This document shows, piece by piece, positions 7,158 to 15,670 of a stretch of 64,000 bases of DNA. The notes under the pieces were generated by a model, which did not search any database, was not told the DNA's origin, and worked only from the letters and a program-made list of their open reading frames with translations. The position numbers and the translations under genes are program-made. The stretch is from Flavobacterium sp. ALD4 (GTDB lineage: Bacteria; Bacteroidota; Bacteroidia; Flavobacteriales; Flavobacteriaceae). The stretch covers positions 372,001 through 436,000 of the forward strand of contig NZ_PJBJ01000022.1 of assembly GCF_002836475.1 (NCBI RefSeq), given 5' to 3'. Position 1 is the first letter of the stretch; each line of letters starts with the position of its first letter.

Positions 7158-9596
7158 TTAATTGTTTTGTTCATTGTTAAAAAATTGATCAAGAGAACTC
7201 ATGTCCAGGATGTGTACACCACGTGCTTTACTTCCCTCAAACGGTCCTACAATACCAGCAGCTTCTAATTGGTCGATTAGTCGACCAGCTCTGTTGTAGC
7301 CTAGTTTTAGTTTTCTTTGTAACAATGATGCCGAGCCTTGCTGTGCGTTGACAATAATTTCGGCCGCTTCTCTAAACAAAGTATCTCTTTCAGAGATGTC
7401 TACATCAAGATTTATGCCACTATCTTCTCCAACGAATTCCGGAAGTAAGTAAGCAGTGGCGTATGCCTTTTGTGAACCAATGAAATCGGTTATTTTCTCT
7501 ACCTCAGGGGTGTCTATAAAAGCACATTGGATGCGCACCACATCATTACCATTTGTATAAAGCATATCTCCGCGTCCAATCAATTGATCTGCTCCGGAAG
7601 TGTCTAAAATAGTTCTGGAATCAATTTTTGATGTTACTCTAAAAGCGATCCTTGCAGGAAAGTTGGCTTTGATCAAACCAGTAATAACATTTACAGAAGG
7701 TCTTTGTGTTGCTATAATTAAATGGATTCCTATCGCTCTGGCCAATTGAGCCAAACGGGCAATGGGAACTTCTACTTCTTTTCCGGCAGTCATTATTAAA
7801 TCGGCAAATTCATCCACTACTAATATGATGTATGGCAAAAAGCGATGACCATTTTCAGGATTTAGTTTTCGGGCCTTAAATTTATCATTGTATTCTTTAA
7901 TGTTTCGCACCATCGCATCTTTCAACAGCGAATAACGATTGTCCATTTCCACGCACAGGGAGTTCAAGGTATTGACCACTTTGGCGTTGTCCGTAAGAAT
8001 TGCATCTTCAGTATCCGGGAGTTTGGCTAAATAATGTCTTTCAATTTTATTAAAAAGTGTTAGCTCCACTTTTTTAGGATCGACCAGGACAAATTTAACT
8101 TCGGCAGGATGTTTTTTGTACAGTAATGAGGTAAGAACGGCATTTAGACCTACGGATTTTCCTTGTCCTGTAGCTCCCGCCATTAGTAAGTGAGGCATTT
8201 TAGCTAAATCAACCACAAAGGTTTCATTAGATATCGTTTTACCCAATGCAATAGGCAGCTCCATTTCAGCTTCCTGAAACTTGGCGGAACCAATGACGCT
8301 TTTCATGGAAACGACGGTTGGATTTTTGTTTGGAACTTCGATTCCTATTGTTCCTTTTCCAGGGATAGGGGCAATGATACGAATTCCTAATGCTGAAAGG
8401 GATAAGGCGATATCATCTTCCAGATTCTTGATTTTTGAAATACGAATTCCTGCTTCAGGAACTATTTCATATAAGGTAACAGAGGGACCGACGGTTGCCT
8501 TGATTTGTGCGATTTCTATTTTATAATTGCGAAGCGTGTCTACAATCCTATTTTTATTGTCTTCTAATTCTTCCTGGTTAATAGTGATTCCACCAGTTGA
8601 ATATTCTTTTAAAAGGTCTATTGTAGGATATTTATAGTTGGATAAATCCAAAGTAGGATCGAATAAGCCAAAATCGGAAACAAGTCTTGACGCTAAATTT
8701 TCTTCGATAAGATCCTCTTCAGGGGCCGTTTCAATAACAAATGAATCGTCAACTGCGTTTCTATCTGTCAGAATCTCTTCAACAGGTTTCGGTTTGGAAA
8801 TAGGGTCGAGATTAATTTCGGAAGAATGACTGATTGTTGGTTTTAAAGCTTCTTTGTTGACTTCAAATTGCAAAGGCTTTGGAACTATTGGAGTATCCCC
8901 TAATTCTTTTTCTTCCGTTATGGCAAACTCTTCCAAATTATAAGAGCTTCCTCTATTGGCAGCTGCATTGGAACCTAAATCCGTTTTGATTTCTTTTTTT
9001 GTGTTTTCGAAAAAGTATTGAACTCTTTCCGGAGACAGTTTAAGTTTAAAAATAACATAAACGATCAGTCCAAAAATCAAAATCAAAAGAGTTCCTGTTT
9101 TTCCAATATAATCCTGCAGGAATAAATTCAATTCATAACCGACAGTTCCCCCTAGTTCAGGTAACGAAGTGGCAAAAAATCCAAATAAAATAGACAAAAC
9201 AATAATAGCAAATAAATCCCAGAACCAGATACCTTTGAGTTTGTTTGCAGAAATACCAAGTATCAAAAAGATTCCAGTCAAGAAAAATAAGCGAACAAAT
9301 AGAAAAGAGGCAAGCCCAAAACCCTTATAAACAATTAAATCTGCCAAAAAAGCACCAAATTTACCCAGCCAGTTTTGAACTGTCTCCGAGCGGTCTGCCA
9401 GTTCGGAAACAGCACTTTGATCTTCTTGTCCGTGAATGTAAAAGGATGCAAAAGCAACCAGTAAAGCAACAGAAAATAAGATAAAAAGACTGCCCAGTAC
9501 AATTTTGTGCTGTTTCGTTAGTACCCACGACTTACTTTCTTTAGCTTTTGAATTGTTTTTCTTGTCTAAAGGTTCTTTTTTTGTTGTTTTCGCCAT
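7158..9596 (-). CDS. ftsK: FtsK/SpoIIIE DNA translocase
   Basis: An 812-residue protein of FtsK size for Bacteroidota. About four transmembrane helices occupy residues 25-190 and anchor it at the septum. A linker rich in acidic and proline residues follows. The motor has Walker A GATGQGKSVGLN, Walker B LVVDEFADL, and the RecA-like core motifs ATQRPSVNVITG and FPARIAFRV. The C-terminal gamma winged helix (LLQRKLKLGYNRAGRLIDQL) would read polar DNA signals and activate XerCD. It pumps chromosome dimers apart at division. The gene lies mid-operon, 25 bp after dgkA. Confidence 0.96.
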   Translation of the reverse strand: MAKTTKKEPLDKKNNSKAKESKSWVLTKQHKIVLGSLFILFSVALLVAFASFYIHGQEDQSAVSELADRSETVQNWLGKFGAFLADLIVYKGFGLASFLFVRLFFLTGIFLILGISANKLKGIWFWDLFAIIVLSILFGFFATSLPELGGTVGYELNLFLQDYIGKTGTLLILIFGLIVYVIFKLKLSPERVQYFFENTKKEIKTDLGSNAAANRGSSYNLEEFAITEEKELGDTPIVPKPLQFEVNKEALKPTISHSSEINLDPISKPKPVEEILTDRNAVDDSFVIETAPEEDLIEENLASRLVSDFGLFDPTLDLSNYKYPTIDLLKEYSTGGITINQEELEDNKNRIVDTLRNYKIEIAQIKATVGPSVTLYEIVPEAGIRISKIKNLEDDIALSLSALGIRIIAPIPGKGTIGIEVPNKNPTVVSMKSVIGSAKFQEAEMELPIALGKTISNETFVVDLAKMPHLLMAGATGQGKSVGLNAVLTSLLYKKHPAEVKFVLVDPKKVELTLFNKIERHYLAKLPDTEDAILTDNAKVVNTLNSLCVEMDNRYSLLKDAMVRNIKEYNDKFKARKLNPENGHRFLPYIILVVDEFADLIMTAGKEVEVPIARLAQLARAIGIHLIIATQRPSVNVITGLIKANFPARIAFRVTSKIDSRTILDTSGADQLIGRGDMLYTNGNDVVRIQCAFIDTPEVEKITDFIGSQKAYATAYLLPEFVGEDSGINLDVDISERDTLFREAAEIIVNAQQGSASLLQRKLKLGYNRAGRLIDQLEAAGIVGPFEGSKARGVHILDMSSLDQFFNNEQNN

Positions 9597-9621
9597 TCTT
9601 GATTGTATGTAGTACTACTGC

Positions 9622-9996
9622 CTAAAAAATTAGGGGCACGTATATAATTAAACCGATAATTATTGCTGTTAGAGCTGCAAAAAAAACAGCTCCCGCCGCA
9701 ATGTCTTTTATGAAACCAATTCTTTCATGGTAAGTGGGATGAATAAAATCAGCGATTTTTTCCACAGCTGTATTCAGTCCTTCGATACTCATCACAAAGC
9801 CGATTGCCAAAGTTTGAAAAAGCCATTCCGTTGCAGAAATGCCAAAATAAAATCCAGCAATAGTAACTAAAACTCCCAATGAAAATTGAACCATTATACT
9901 ATGTTCCGTCGTGAGTAACTTTAGGGCCCCTTTTACGGCATAGTTAACACTTTTCAATCTTCCGGTAACGAAGGTATTGTCTTTTTGAAATTCCAT
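9622..9996 (-). CDS. dgkA: Diacylglycerol kinase-family membrane protein (DgkA)
   Basis: A 124-residue protein with three transmembrane helices. It has the prokaryotic DAGK signature EGLNTAVEKIAD followed by KDIAAGAVFFAA, which bind ATP-Mg and form the active site. The family phosphorylates diacylglycerol or undecaprenol with ATP at the inner membrane; which lipid is used here cannot be told. The gene starts 10 bp after tpx and precedes ftsK by 25 bp, within the envelope operon. Confidence 0.92.
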   Translation of the reverse strand: MEFQKDNTFVTGRLKSVNYAVKGALKLLTTEHSIMVQFSLGVLVTIAGFYFGISATEWLFQTLAIGFVMSIEGLNTAVEKIADFIHPTYHERIGFIKDIAAGAVFFAALTAIIIGLIIYVPLIF

Positions 9997-10006
9997 CGCT
10001 TTATTG

Positions 10007-10504
10007 TTAAAGTACAGCTAAAGCAGCGTCGTAATTTGGTTCGTTAGCAATCTCTGGTACTTGTTCCGTATAGAGAATGGTACCATCTGTGTCAACCACA
10101 ATAAGGGCTCTTGAATGCAAGCCTGCCAATGGACCATCAAGGATTTCAAGACCGTTTGTTTTCCCAAAGTCTCCTAAATTAAAGTCTGATAAGTTAATTA
10201 CATTCTCAAGTCCCTCAGCGCCACAAAAACGTTTTTGAGCAAAAGGTAAGTCTCTTGAAACGCACAATACTGCCGTGTTGTCTAATTTACCTGCGCTTTC
10301 GTTAAACTTTCTTACTGATGCAGCGCAAGTCCCGGTGTCGATACTTGGGAATATATTTATTACAAGTCTTTTTCCTGCAAAATTGCTTAGTGAAGCAATG
10401 GAAAGATCATTTTGTATTAATTTGAAGTCAGACAGTTGCGTTCCCACCTTTGGTAATTCTCCTGAAGTGTGTATTGGGTTTCCTCCTAATGTAATTGATG
10501 CCAT
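10007..10504 (-). CDS. tpx: Thiol peroxidase Tpx (atypical 2-Cys peroxiredoxin)
   Basis: A 165-residue protein close to E. coli Tpx in length and motifs. The peroxidatic cysteine is Cys60 in DTGTCAASVRKFN and the resolving cysteine Cys94 in QKRFCGAEG, with the additional Cys81 in VLCVSRDLPFA. It reduces hydrogen peroxide and alkyl hydroperoxides with thioredoxin as donor. It is the first gene of the six-gene operon that continues through ftsK to ribB, so the operon promoter should lie between 10505 and about 10630. Confidence 0.95.
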   Translation of the reverse strand: MASITLGGNPIHTSGELPKVGTQLSDFKLIQNDLSIASLSNFAGKRLVINIFPSIDTGTCAASVRKFNESAGKLDNTAVLCVSRDLPFAQKRFCGAEGLENVINLSDFNLGDFGKTNGLEILDGPLAGLHSRALIVVDTDGTILYTEQVPEIANEPNYDAALAVL

Positions 10505-10632
10505 GTTTTTTATTTTTTGTTGTGGTTCAAAAGTATGAAAATTATTTCAGAATTAGGTTTTAAGATTTAAGATTTTAGAACGGGGAACAACGGGCTTTAA
10601 TCGAGTGTCTTTTTGATAAATAGGTACTAAAT

Positions 10633-10667
10633 AAAAAAAACGCATCCATTTCTGAGTGCGTTTTTTG
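10633..10667 (-). terminator. Terminator after the redox cluster
   Basis: On the minus strand AAAAACGCA and TGCGTTTTT form a stem with a 13-base loop followed by eight T. It ends the peroxiredoxin-thioredoxin-DUF6952 transcript and separates it from tpx. Confidence 0.75.
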
Positions 10668-10692
10668 CATTATGCAAGCTGTAAAAGTGCTT

Positions 10693-10950
10693 CTATTTAT
10701 CTATCGACCCTAGCACTCGTTTCATAAAGGTGTTTAAGGCCTCTTTTTTATCAGTTCCGTTTTTCACCATTTTATGGACTTCTAATGCGCCATACATGTT
10801 TGAAATTAATTCACCGATAACATCTAATTCTTCATCTTTCAAAGATGGGATTTCCGTCATTGCTTCTAGAACGTCGATAGTTTCAATTAGATAGTCTTCA
10901 TCGTTTTCTTCTATAAACTGAGTCAAATGTTTTATTACGGGTAATTTCAT
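10693..10950 (-). CDS. DUF6952-like small protein
   Basis: An 85-residue soluble, acidic, helical protein without cysteines, transmembrane segments or signal peptide. It resembles the small Bacteroidota family I recall as DUF6952, which occurs next to thioredoxin and peroxiredoxin genes; the family name is from memory. Sequence features are IKHLTQFIEEND near the start and a C-terminal helix ending in KRVLGSIDK. It is the last gene of a three-gene cluster, 51 bp after the thioredoxin gene. Function unknown; the context suggests a role in peroxide handling or thioredoxin partnering. Confidence 0.7.
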   Translation of the reverse strand: MKLPVIKHLTQFIEENDEDYLIETIDVLEAMTEIPSLKDEELDVIGELISNMYGALEVHKMVKNGTDKKEALNTFMKRVLGSIDK

Positions 10951-11001
10951 ATGGTTTTTTTTATTTGATGATAAAAAAGGGGTGCGTTCTGTGAACGACT
11001 A

Positions 11002-11310
11002 TTAAACTATTTCTTGTACTAAGTCGATTAGTACTTCTTGTTTGTTGGTTTGTGTTTCATTTACCAACGCTCCGTTTACGAAAGTCGCAAAAGTAGGTAA
11101 GTTACTTACATTAGCTAATTTTCTTGATTCAGGAGAATTTTCAGCATCAACAAGAACGAAAGTAATTGCATCGTTTTCTGAAGCCAATCTTTTAAATTTT
11201 GGTTTCATTATTCGACAATTCCCGCACCAAGATGCTGAAAATTGAACGACTACTTTCTCGTTTTTTGATATTAAATCTTGTAAAGTGTCTTCGTTTAAAT
11301 CTATTAACAT
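11002..11310 (-). CDS. Thioredoxin family protein
   Basis: A 102-residue single-domain thioredoxin. The active site is WCGNC (28-32), a variant of the classical WCGPC, and the cis-proline loop reads SNLPTF. There is no signal peptide, so it acts in the cytoplasm. The neighbouring 2-Cys peroxiredoxin (starting at 12035) is its likely substrate. The replacement of Pro by Asn in the CxxC motif should change the redox potential. Intergenic gaps of 86 and 51 bp suggest one transcription unit. Confidence 0.92.
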   Translation of the reverse strand: MLIDLNEDTLQDLISKNEKVVVQFSASWCGNCRIMKPKFKRLASENDAITFVLVDAENSPESRKLANVSNLPTFATFVNGALVNETQTNKQEVLIDLVQEIV

Positions 11311-11396
11311 ATTTTTTAATTTAAAAATGCAGCTGCAATAACAATATTCAATATTTTTAATTGAAACTTGTTATTGCAATTGACATTATTATTGAT

Positions 11397-12035
11397 TTAG
11401 TTTAAGCTTAAATATTCAGCAGTACTTTTTCTGTCAGCGCTCATCGCTTCTTTTCCTGGCTCCCAGTTTGCTGGACAAACTTCTCCTTTTTCTTGGATAT
11501 GAGTATAAGCATCAACCATACGTAAATACTCATTCACATTACGACCTAACGGCATGTCATTTACACTTTCATGGAAAATTTTTCCAGTTTCGTCAATTAA
11601 GTACGTAGCTCTGTAAGTTACGTTTGATCCTTCCACCATTATTGAGTCAGTTTCTTCGCTGTACTCAGTGGATTCGATATCAAGTATCCCTAATATGTTT
11701 GATAAGTTTCTATTTGTATCCGCAAGAATCGGGTAAGTAACACCTTCAATTCCACCGTTGCTTTTTGCAGTATTTAACCATGCAAAATGTACTTCGTTTG
11801 TATCGCAAGAAGCACCAATTACGATTGTATTTCTTTTTTCAAATTCCGGTAAAGCATCTTGAAAAGCGTGAAGTTCAGTTGGACATACAAATGTAAAGTC
11901 TTTTGGATACCAAAATAAAAGTACTTTTTTGTTGTTGTTTATAGCTTCTTCAAAAATATTTATTTTCAAGTTGTCTCCCATTTCTGAGATGGCGTCAACT
12001 GAAATACTTGGGAACTTTTTACCTACTAATGACAT
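11397..12035 (-). CDS. 2-Cys peroxiredoxin (AhpC/Prx1 type)
   Basis: I choose the ATG at 12035, which gives 212 residues starting MSLVGKKFPS as in family members; the frame stays open to 12110 but that extension is atypical. The peroxidatic cysteine is Cys51 in FVCPTE, and the resolving cysteine lies in GEVCPANW near the C-terminus. It reduces peroxides and is recycled by thioredoxin or AhpF-type reductase. No ahpF lies nearby, and the next gene is a thioredoxin with a CGNC site, which is the likely donor. Confidence 0.94.
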   Translation of the reverse strand: MSLVGKKFPSISVDAISEMGDNLKINIFEEAINNNKKVLLFWYPKDFTFVCPTELHAFQDALPEFEKRNTIVIGASCDTNEVHFAWLNTAKSNGGIEGVTYPILADTNRNLSNILGILDIESTEYSEETDSIMVEGSNVTYRATYLIDETGKIFHESVNDMPLGRNVNEYLRMVDAYTHIQEKGEVCPANWEPGKEAMSADRKSTAEYLSLN

Positions 12036-12222
12036 AATTATATTTTTAATTGTTAGTTTATTCTGGTGCAAAAATAGACCATAAAGCGACGTAGTAACAA
12101 TCGATTTCAATTATATAATTTTATGAAGTTATAGATTTAGGTTATGGTTGTGGGATTCGATTTTATAACTGTTGTTTAACCAGGGTATTATGATAGTTTA
12201 AAGGATATAACTGTCTTTTGGA

Positions 12223-13680
12223 TTACTTTTTTTTATCTGTTACTAATTGTCTGATTTTTATATTAAATGCCGCAAAGATTAAAGTCATAAACGGACTTAA
12301 AATATTAAAAAAGGCATAAGGAAGGTAATCTAAAGTTGACACGCCCAGTGTGCCGGATTGATAGGCTCCGCAAGTATTCCACGGAATTAATACAGAAGTT
12401 ACTGTTCCCGCATCTTCAAGTGTTCTACTTAAATTTTCAGGAGCAAGACCTTTATCTTCATACGCTTTTGCAAACATTTTACCGGGTACTACAATGGCTA
12501 AATATTGATCTGAAGCAGTGATGTTCAAGGCTAAACAACTTCCAACGGTAGAAGCGAACAGTCCGAAAGTGCTATGTGCTAATTTTAATAACGCATTACT
12601 TATTCTAGATAAAGCGCCTATTGCATCCATTATACCACCAAAAACCATAGCGCAAATAATTAACCAAATGGTTCCTAACATTTTTTCCATACCTCCTGAA
12701 GTAAAAAGAGCAGCTAGTGTTTGATTGTCAGTAGGGATGACTATTTTTCCCGTTATGGCATCCATAACTCCTTTGTAAGCAGACTGGAAAGTCATCTGCT
12801 CCACTCCAGCAATTTGATTGATGATGTGGGGTTGAAATAGTATTGCAAAAATTCCCGCTAATAATGTTCCAAATAATAAAGCAATTAAGGGTTCCGTTTT
12901 TCTAATAATTAAGCCAATAACAATCGCAGGTACAGCAAACAGCCAAAGTGAAATAGTAAATGAAGCTTCAATGTCTGTTAATAGTGCTTCAATATTGACG
13001 TCTCCTTTAATATCGACTGATAATCCTAGTACAATGAAAAGGATCATTGTGATAATATATGTTGGAATGGTCGTTAAGGTCATATATCTGATGTGAGTAA
13101 ACAAATCAGTTCCAGCCATGGCAGGGGCAAGGTTAGTTGTGTCTGACATCGGTGATAATTTATCTCCAAAATAGGCGCCAGAAATTACTGCACCTGCAAC
13201 CATTCCCAAATCAAACCCCAATGCACCACCAACGCCTATTAAAGCGATACCAACCGTAGCGCTTGTGGTCCAGGAACTTCCTGTTGCGATAGAAATTATC
13301 GAGCATATTATCACGGTGGCTGGTAAGAATATTGCCGGGCTAAGAATTTGTAAACCGTAATAGATCATTGATGGAATAATTCCACTCACTAACCAGGTAC
13401 CGGCTAATGCGCCAACCATAAGCAAGATTAGAATGGCACCAACGGTAGCTTTTATGTTTTCAGCTACCTCCTCTATCATTCTATCAAAAGTGACTTTGTT
13501 GAAATAACCAACAAGCGCAGCAACAGCAGCACCTAACAATAAAACAAACTGATTACTACCGCTCAATGCTTCGTCACCGTAAACATAAACATTAAACCCT
13601 AGCATCACTATAAGTGCAGCTACAGGAATTAAAGCTTCCCAAATTGATAATTCTTTATTTCTGTTTATTTTTGTGGTCAT
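12223..13680 (-). CDS. nhaC: Na+/H+ antiporter NhaC family
   Basis: A 485-residue integral membrane protein with about 12 helices and NhaC motifs: GSSWTTSATVGIA, SGAYFGDKLSPMSDTTNLAPA (residues about 170-190), and the second half repeat SDQYLAIVVPGKMF with EDAGTVTSVLIPWNTCGAYQ. These polar motifs in broken helices carry the ion-binding acidic residues. It exchanges cytoplasmic Na+ for H+; some family members exchange malate or lactate, which cannot be excluded. It is a single-gene unit. Confidence 0.93.
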   Translation of the reverse strand: MTTKINRNKELSIWEALIPVAALIVMLGFNVYVYGDEALSGSNQFVLLLGAAVAALVGYFNKVTFDRMIEEVAENIKATVGAILILLMVGALAGTWLVSGIIPSMIYYGLQILSPAIFLPATVIICSIISIATGSSWTTSATVGIALIGVGGALGFDLGMVAGAVISGAYFGDKLSPMSDTTNLAPAMAGTDLFTHIRYMTLTTIPTYIITMILFIVLGLSVDIKGDVNIEALLTDIEASFTISLWLFAVPAIVIGLIIRKTEPLIALLFGTLLAGIFAILFQPHIINQIAGVEQMTFQSAYKGVMDAITGKIVIPTDNQTLAALFTSGGMEKMLGTIWLIICAMVFGGIMDAIGALSRISNALLKLAHSTFGLFASTVGSCLALNITASDQYLAIVVPGKMFAKAYEDKGLAPENLSRTLEDAGTVTSVLIPWNTCGAYQSGTLGVSTLDYLPYAFFNILSPFMTLIFAAFNIKIRQLVTDKKK

Positions 13681-13896
13681 TCTATACGGTTTGAGTTTGC
13701 AATATAGATAAAAAAGGGACTAATAGCCTAAAGCAATTTTGTAAAAGTAGCAGTTTACTCATTTGATTCCAGTAGATTTCTTTGCGAAAAACGAAAAAAT
13801 AATTCTACTCTGTTGTTTTGTTTTGATTTTAATCGCGATTAAAATGAGTAAAAGACATTCTTTTTTTTAAGAACGGCTTTCTGATTTAAAATATAT

Positions 13897-15495
13897 TTAT
13901 AAGTAGCTAATGGACACTGGTAGAGTTCCTTGACAGTACGAGTTTTTAAGTAATTGATGGGCTGCTGCTTTCTGAAATTCCTCGAAAGTCTGATACACCT
14001 GAACAAGTCCGCTAACGGATGGCAAGTCCGGTATAAGCGTTAAGGCATACGGGTTGCCAAATACATATAAAACACAAGTTTTTGATGTAAATAATCTTTT
14101 CAACAGCTGCAAAACAGTGTCTTCGATGTCAAAGTTATTTATTGATTTTGCCTTAGGGACAAAAAGAGCAATAATTAAAGTGTCATAATCCTTCAGAGTT
14201 TTTTCTACTGCTGACATTGTGTTTTTCGCGTCCATCTTAACGGCAAATTCTGGTGCCGATAAAGAGGATTCAAGTGTTTTAAAAAAAGTATTTTCAGTAT
14301 TTTTATAGACACTCAGTTTTGCCAATGTGCCTTTTTTGGCCGCATTACTAATTACAGCAGTGTTTTCTGTATCTTTAATCTTTGTAATGCAGTTCTGGGC
14401 AATTTTATGGTTTAAAAGAGAAGCCGTTGTAAAAGCCAATTCAGTGGTTGGCGCTTCGTCTTTATCAAATACGCCTGCTTTTTTCTTGCACTTCAGCAGG
14501 CGGTTGTAACTTTCTTCAATGCGTTTCGGAGTAGCGTTTTTAAGTATTTCCTGAATGCCTTCCGGTACGTTTTCGGCAAAGCACAACACATCATTTCCGG
14601 CATTAAAAGCTTCCCATTCCAGTTGGCCTTTTCGATCGTAAAGTTTGGAAACGCTATGCATGTTCAATGCATCGGAGATGATTAGGCCATCGTAATTCAG
14701 TTGCTTTCGCAAAAGTGTCTCAATTATTGATTTTGATAAAGTAGCCGAAGTATTTGCTCCATCATTCAAAGCAGGAACAGCCAAATGCCCTATCATAATC
14801 GAGTCGACGTCACTTTCTATTCCCTTTATAAAAGGATACAATTCATTTTCAAGTAATTGCTCGAGGGTTTCTTCTAAAACGGGTAATCCCAAATGAGAAT
14901 CTACATTAGTATTGCCATGTCCGGGAAAATGCTTTAGACAGCCTAAGATACCTGCGTCATTCATTCCGCGCAAATATTCTAAAGCAAACTGGGCTACCTT
15001 TTCTTTGTTTTCACCAAAGGAACGATATCCAATTACTGGATTATTCGGGTTATTGTTAATATCTGCTAAGGGTGCCAAATTATAATGAAGTCCTACTGAT
15101 TTTAAATCTAAACCTATTTGTTTTCCAACTTCATAAACCAAATGAGATTCACTCAGTGGCAAAGCGCCCAGTGTAATGGCATAAGGATATTGCGGTGTTT
15201 TTTCGACACGCATCGCCAATCCCCATTCTGCATCGATACTCATTAATAAAGGGGTTGTCGCAGCCTTTTGATACCGAACAATGAGATCTTTCAGTCGCTG
15301 GTAACTGTCGTCATTAAAGAATATTTTTTTCTTAGTTTCATAATTAGTGGCAGCACTAGCTCTGCTGTGAAAAAAAGTAAGACCACCAATGTTATGTTTC
15401 TTAATTAATTCTTCAGTTGCTTGAATGTTTTCTTCGGTATCGTTTATAAAAACCGCTGGAAAAAAGAATTGCCCTATTTTTTGTTCTACTGTCAT
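13897..15495 (-). CDS. Glycoside hydrolase family 3, NagZ-like beta-N-acetylglucosaminidase
   Basis: A 532-residue protein. The TIM-barrel domain (about 1-340) has the NagZ motif KHFPGHGNTNVDSH (188-201), whose His and Asp form the general acid/base dyad special to this subgroup, and the nucleophile Asp275 in IISDALNMH. The C-terminal 190 residues form a second alpha/beta domain not present in E. coli NagZ but usual in Bacteroidota. There is no signal peptide, so it acts in the cytoplasm on GlcNAc-anhMurNAc products. It follows the AmpG-like permease and the DigH-like hydrolase on the same strand, which fits peptidoglycan recycling. Confidence 0.9.
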   Translation of the reverse strand: MTVEQKIGQFFFPAVFINDTEENIQATEELIKKHNIGGLTFFHSRASAATNYETKKKIFFNDDSYQRLKDLIVRYQKAATTPLLMSIDAEWGLAMRVEKTPQYPYAITLGALPLSESHLVYEVGKQIGLDLKSVGLHYNLAPLADINNNPNNPVIGYRSFGENKEKVAQFALEYLRGMNDAGILGCLKHFPGHGNTNVDSHLGLPVLEETLEQLLENELYPFIKGIESDVDSIMIGHLAVPALNDGANTSATLSKSIIETLLRKQLNYDGLIISDALNMHSVSKLYDRKGQLEWEAFNAGNDVLCFAENVPEGIQEILKNATPKRIEESYNRLLKCKKKAGVFDKDEAPTTELAFTTASLLNHKIAQNCITKIKDTENTAVISNAAKKGTLAKLSVYKNTENTFFKTLESSLSAPEFAVKMDAKNTMSAVEKTLKDYDTLIIALFVPKAKSINNFDIEDTVLQLLKRLFTSKTCVLYVFGNPYALTLIPDLPSVSGLVQVYQTFEEFQKAAAHQLLKNSYCQGTLPVSISYL

Positions 15496-15511
15496 TGTTG
15501 TGGGTAAAGTT

Positions 15512-15652
15512 AGTTGTTAGTCCTTAGTTCTAAGTTCTGGGTACCTATTGCATATTATTTAGTTCAGAGTACTTAGTTCTGGATTCGTTGACGAATTAAC
15601 CTAGAAGATAGACACACGTGGCTCTGTACTAAGGACTAGGTACTAAATATCA
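15512..15652. repeat. Intergenic imperfect inverted repeat (TAGTCCTTAG / CTAAGGACTA)
   Basis: Between the permease and NagZ genes, short variants of TTAGTTCTAAGTTCTGGGTAC occur several times, and the outer arms TAGTCCTTAG (about 15515) and CTAAGGACTA (about 15636) are complementary. The block looks like a degenerate simple-sequence palindrome of the kind common between flavobacterial genes. No function is seen. Confidence 0.5.
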
Positions 15653-15670
15653 AGTGACTCGTAATCAAAA

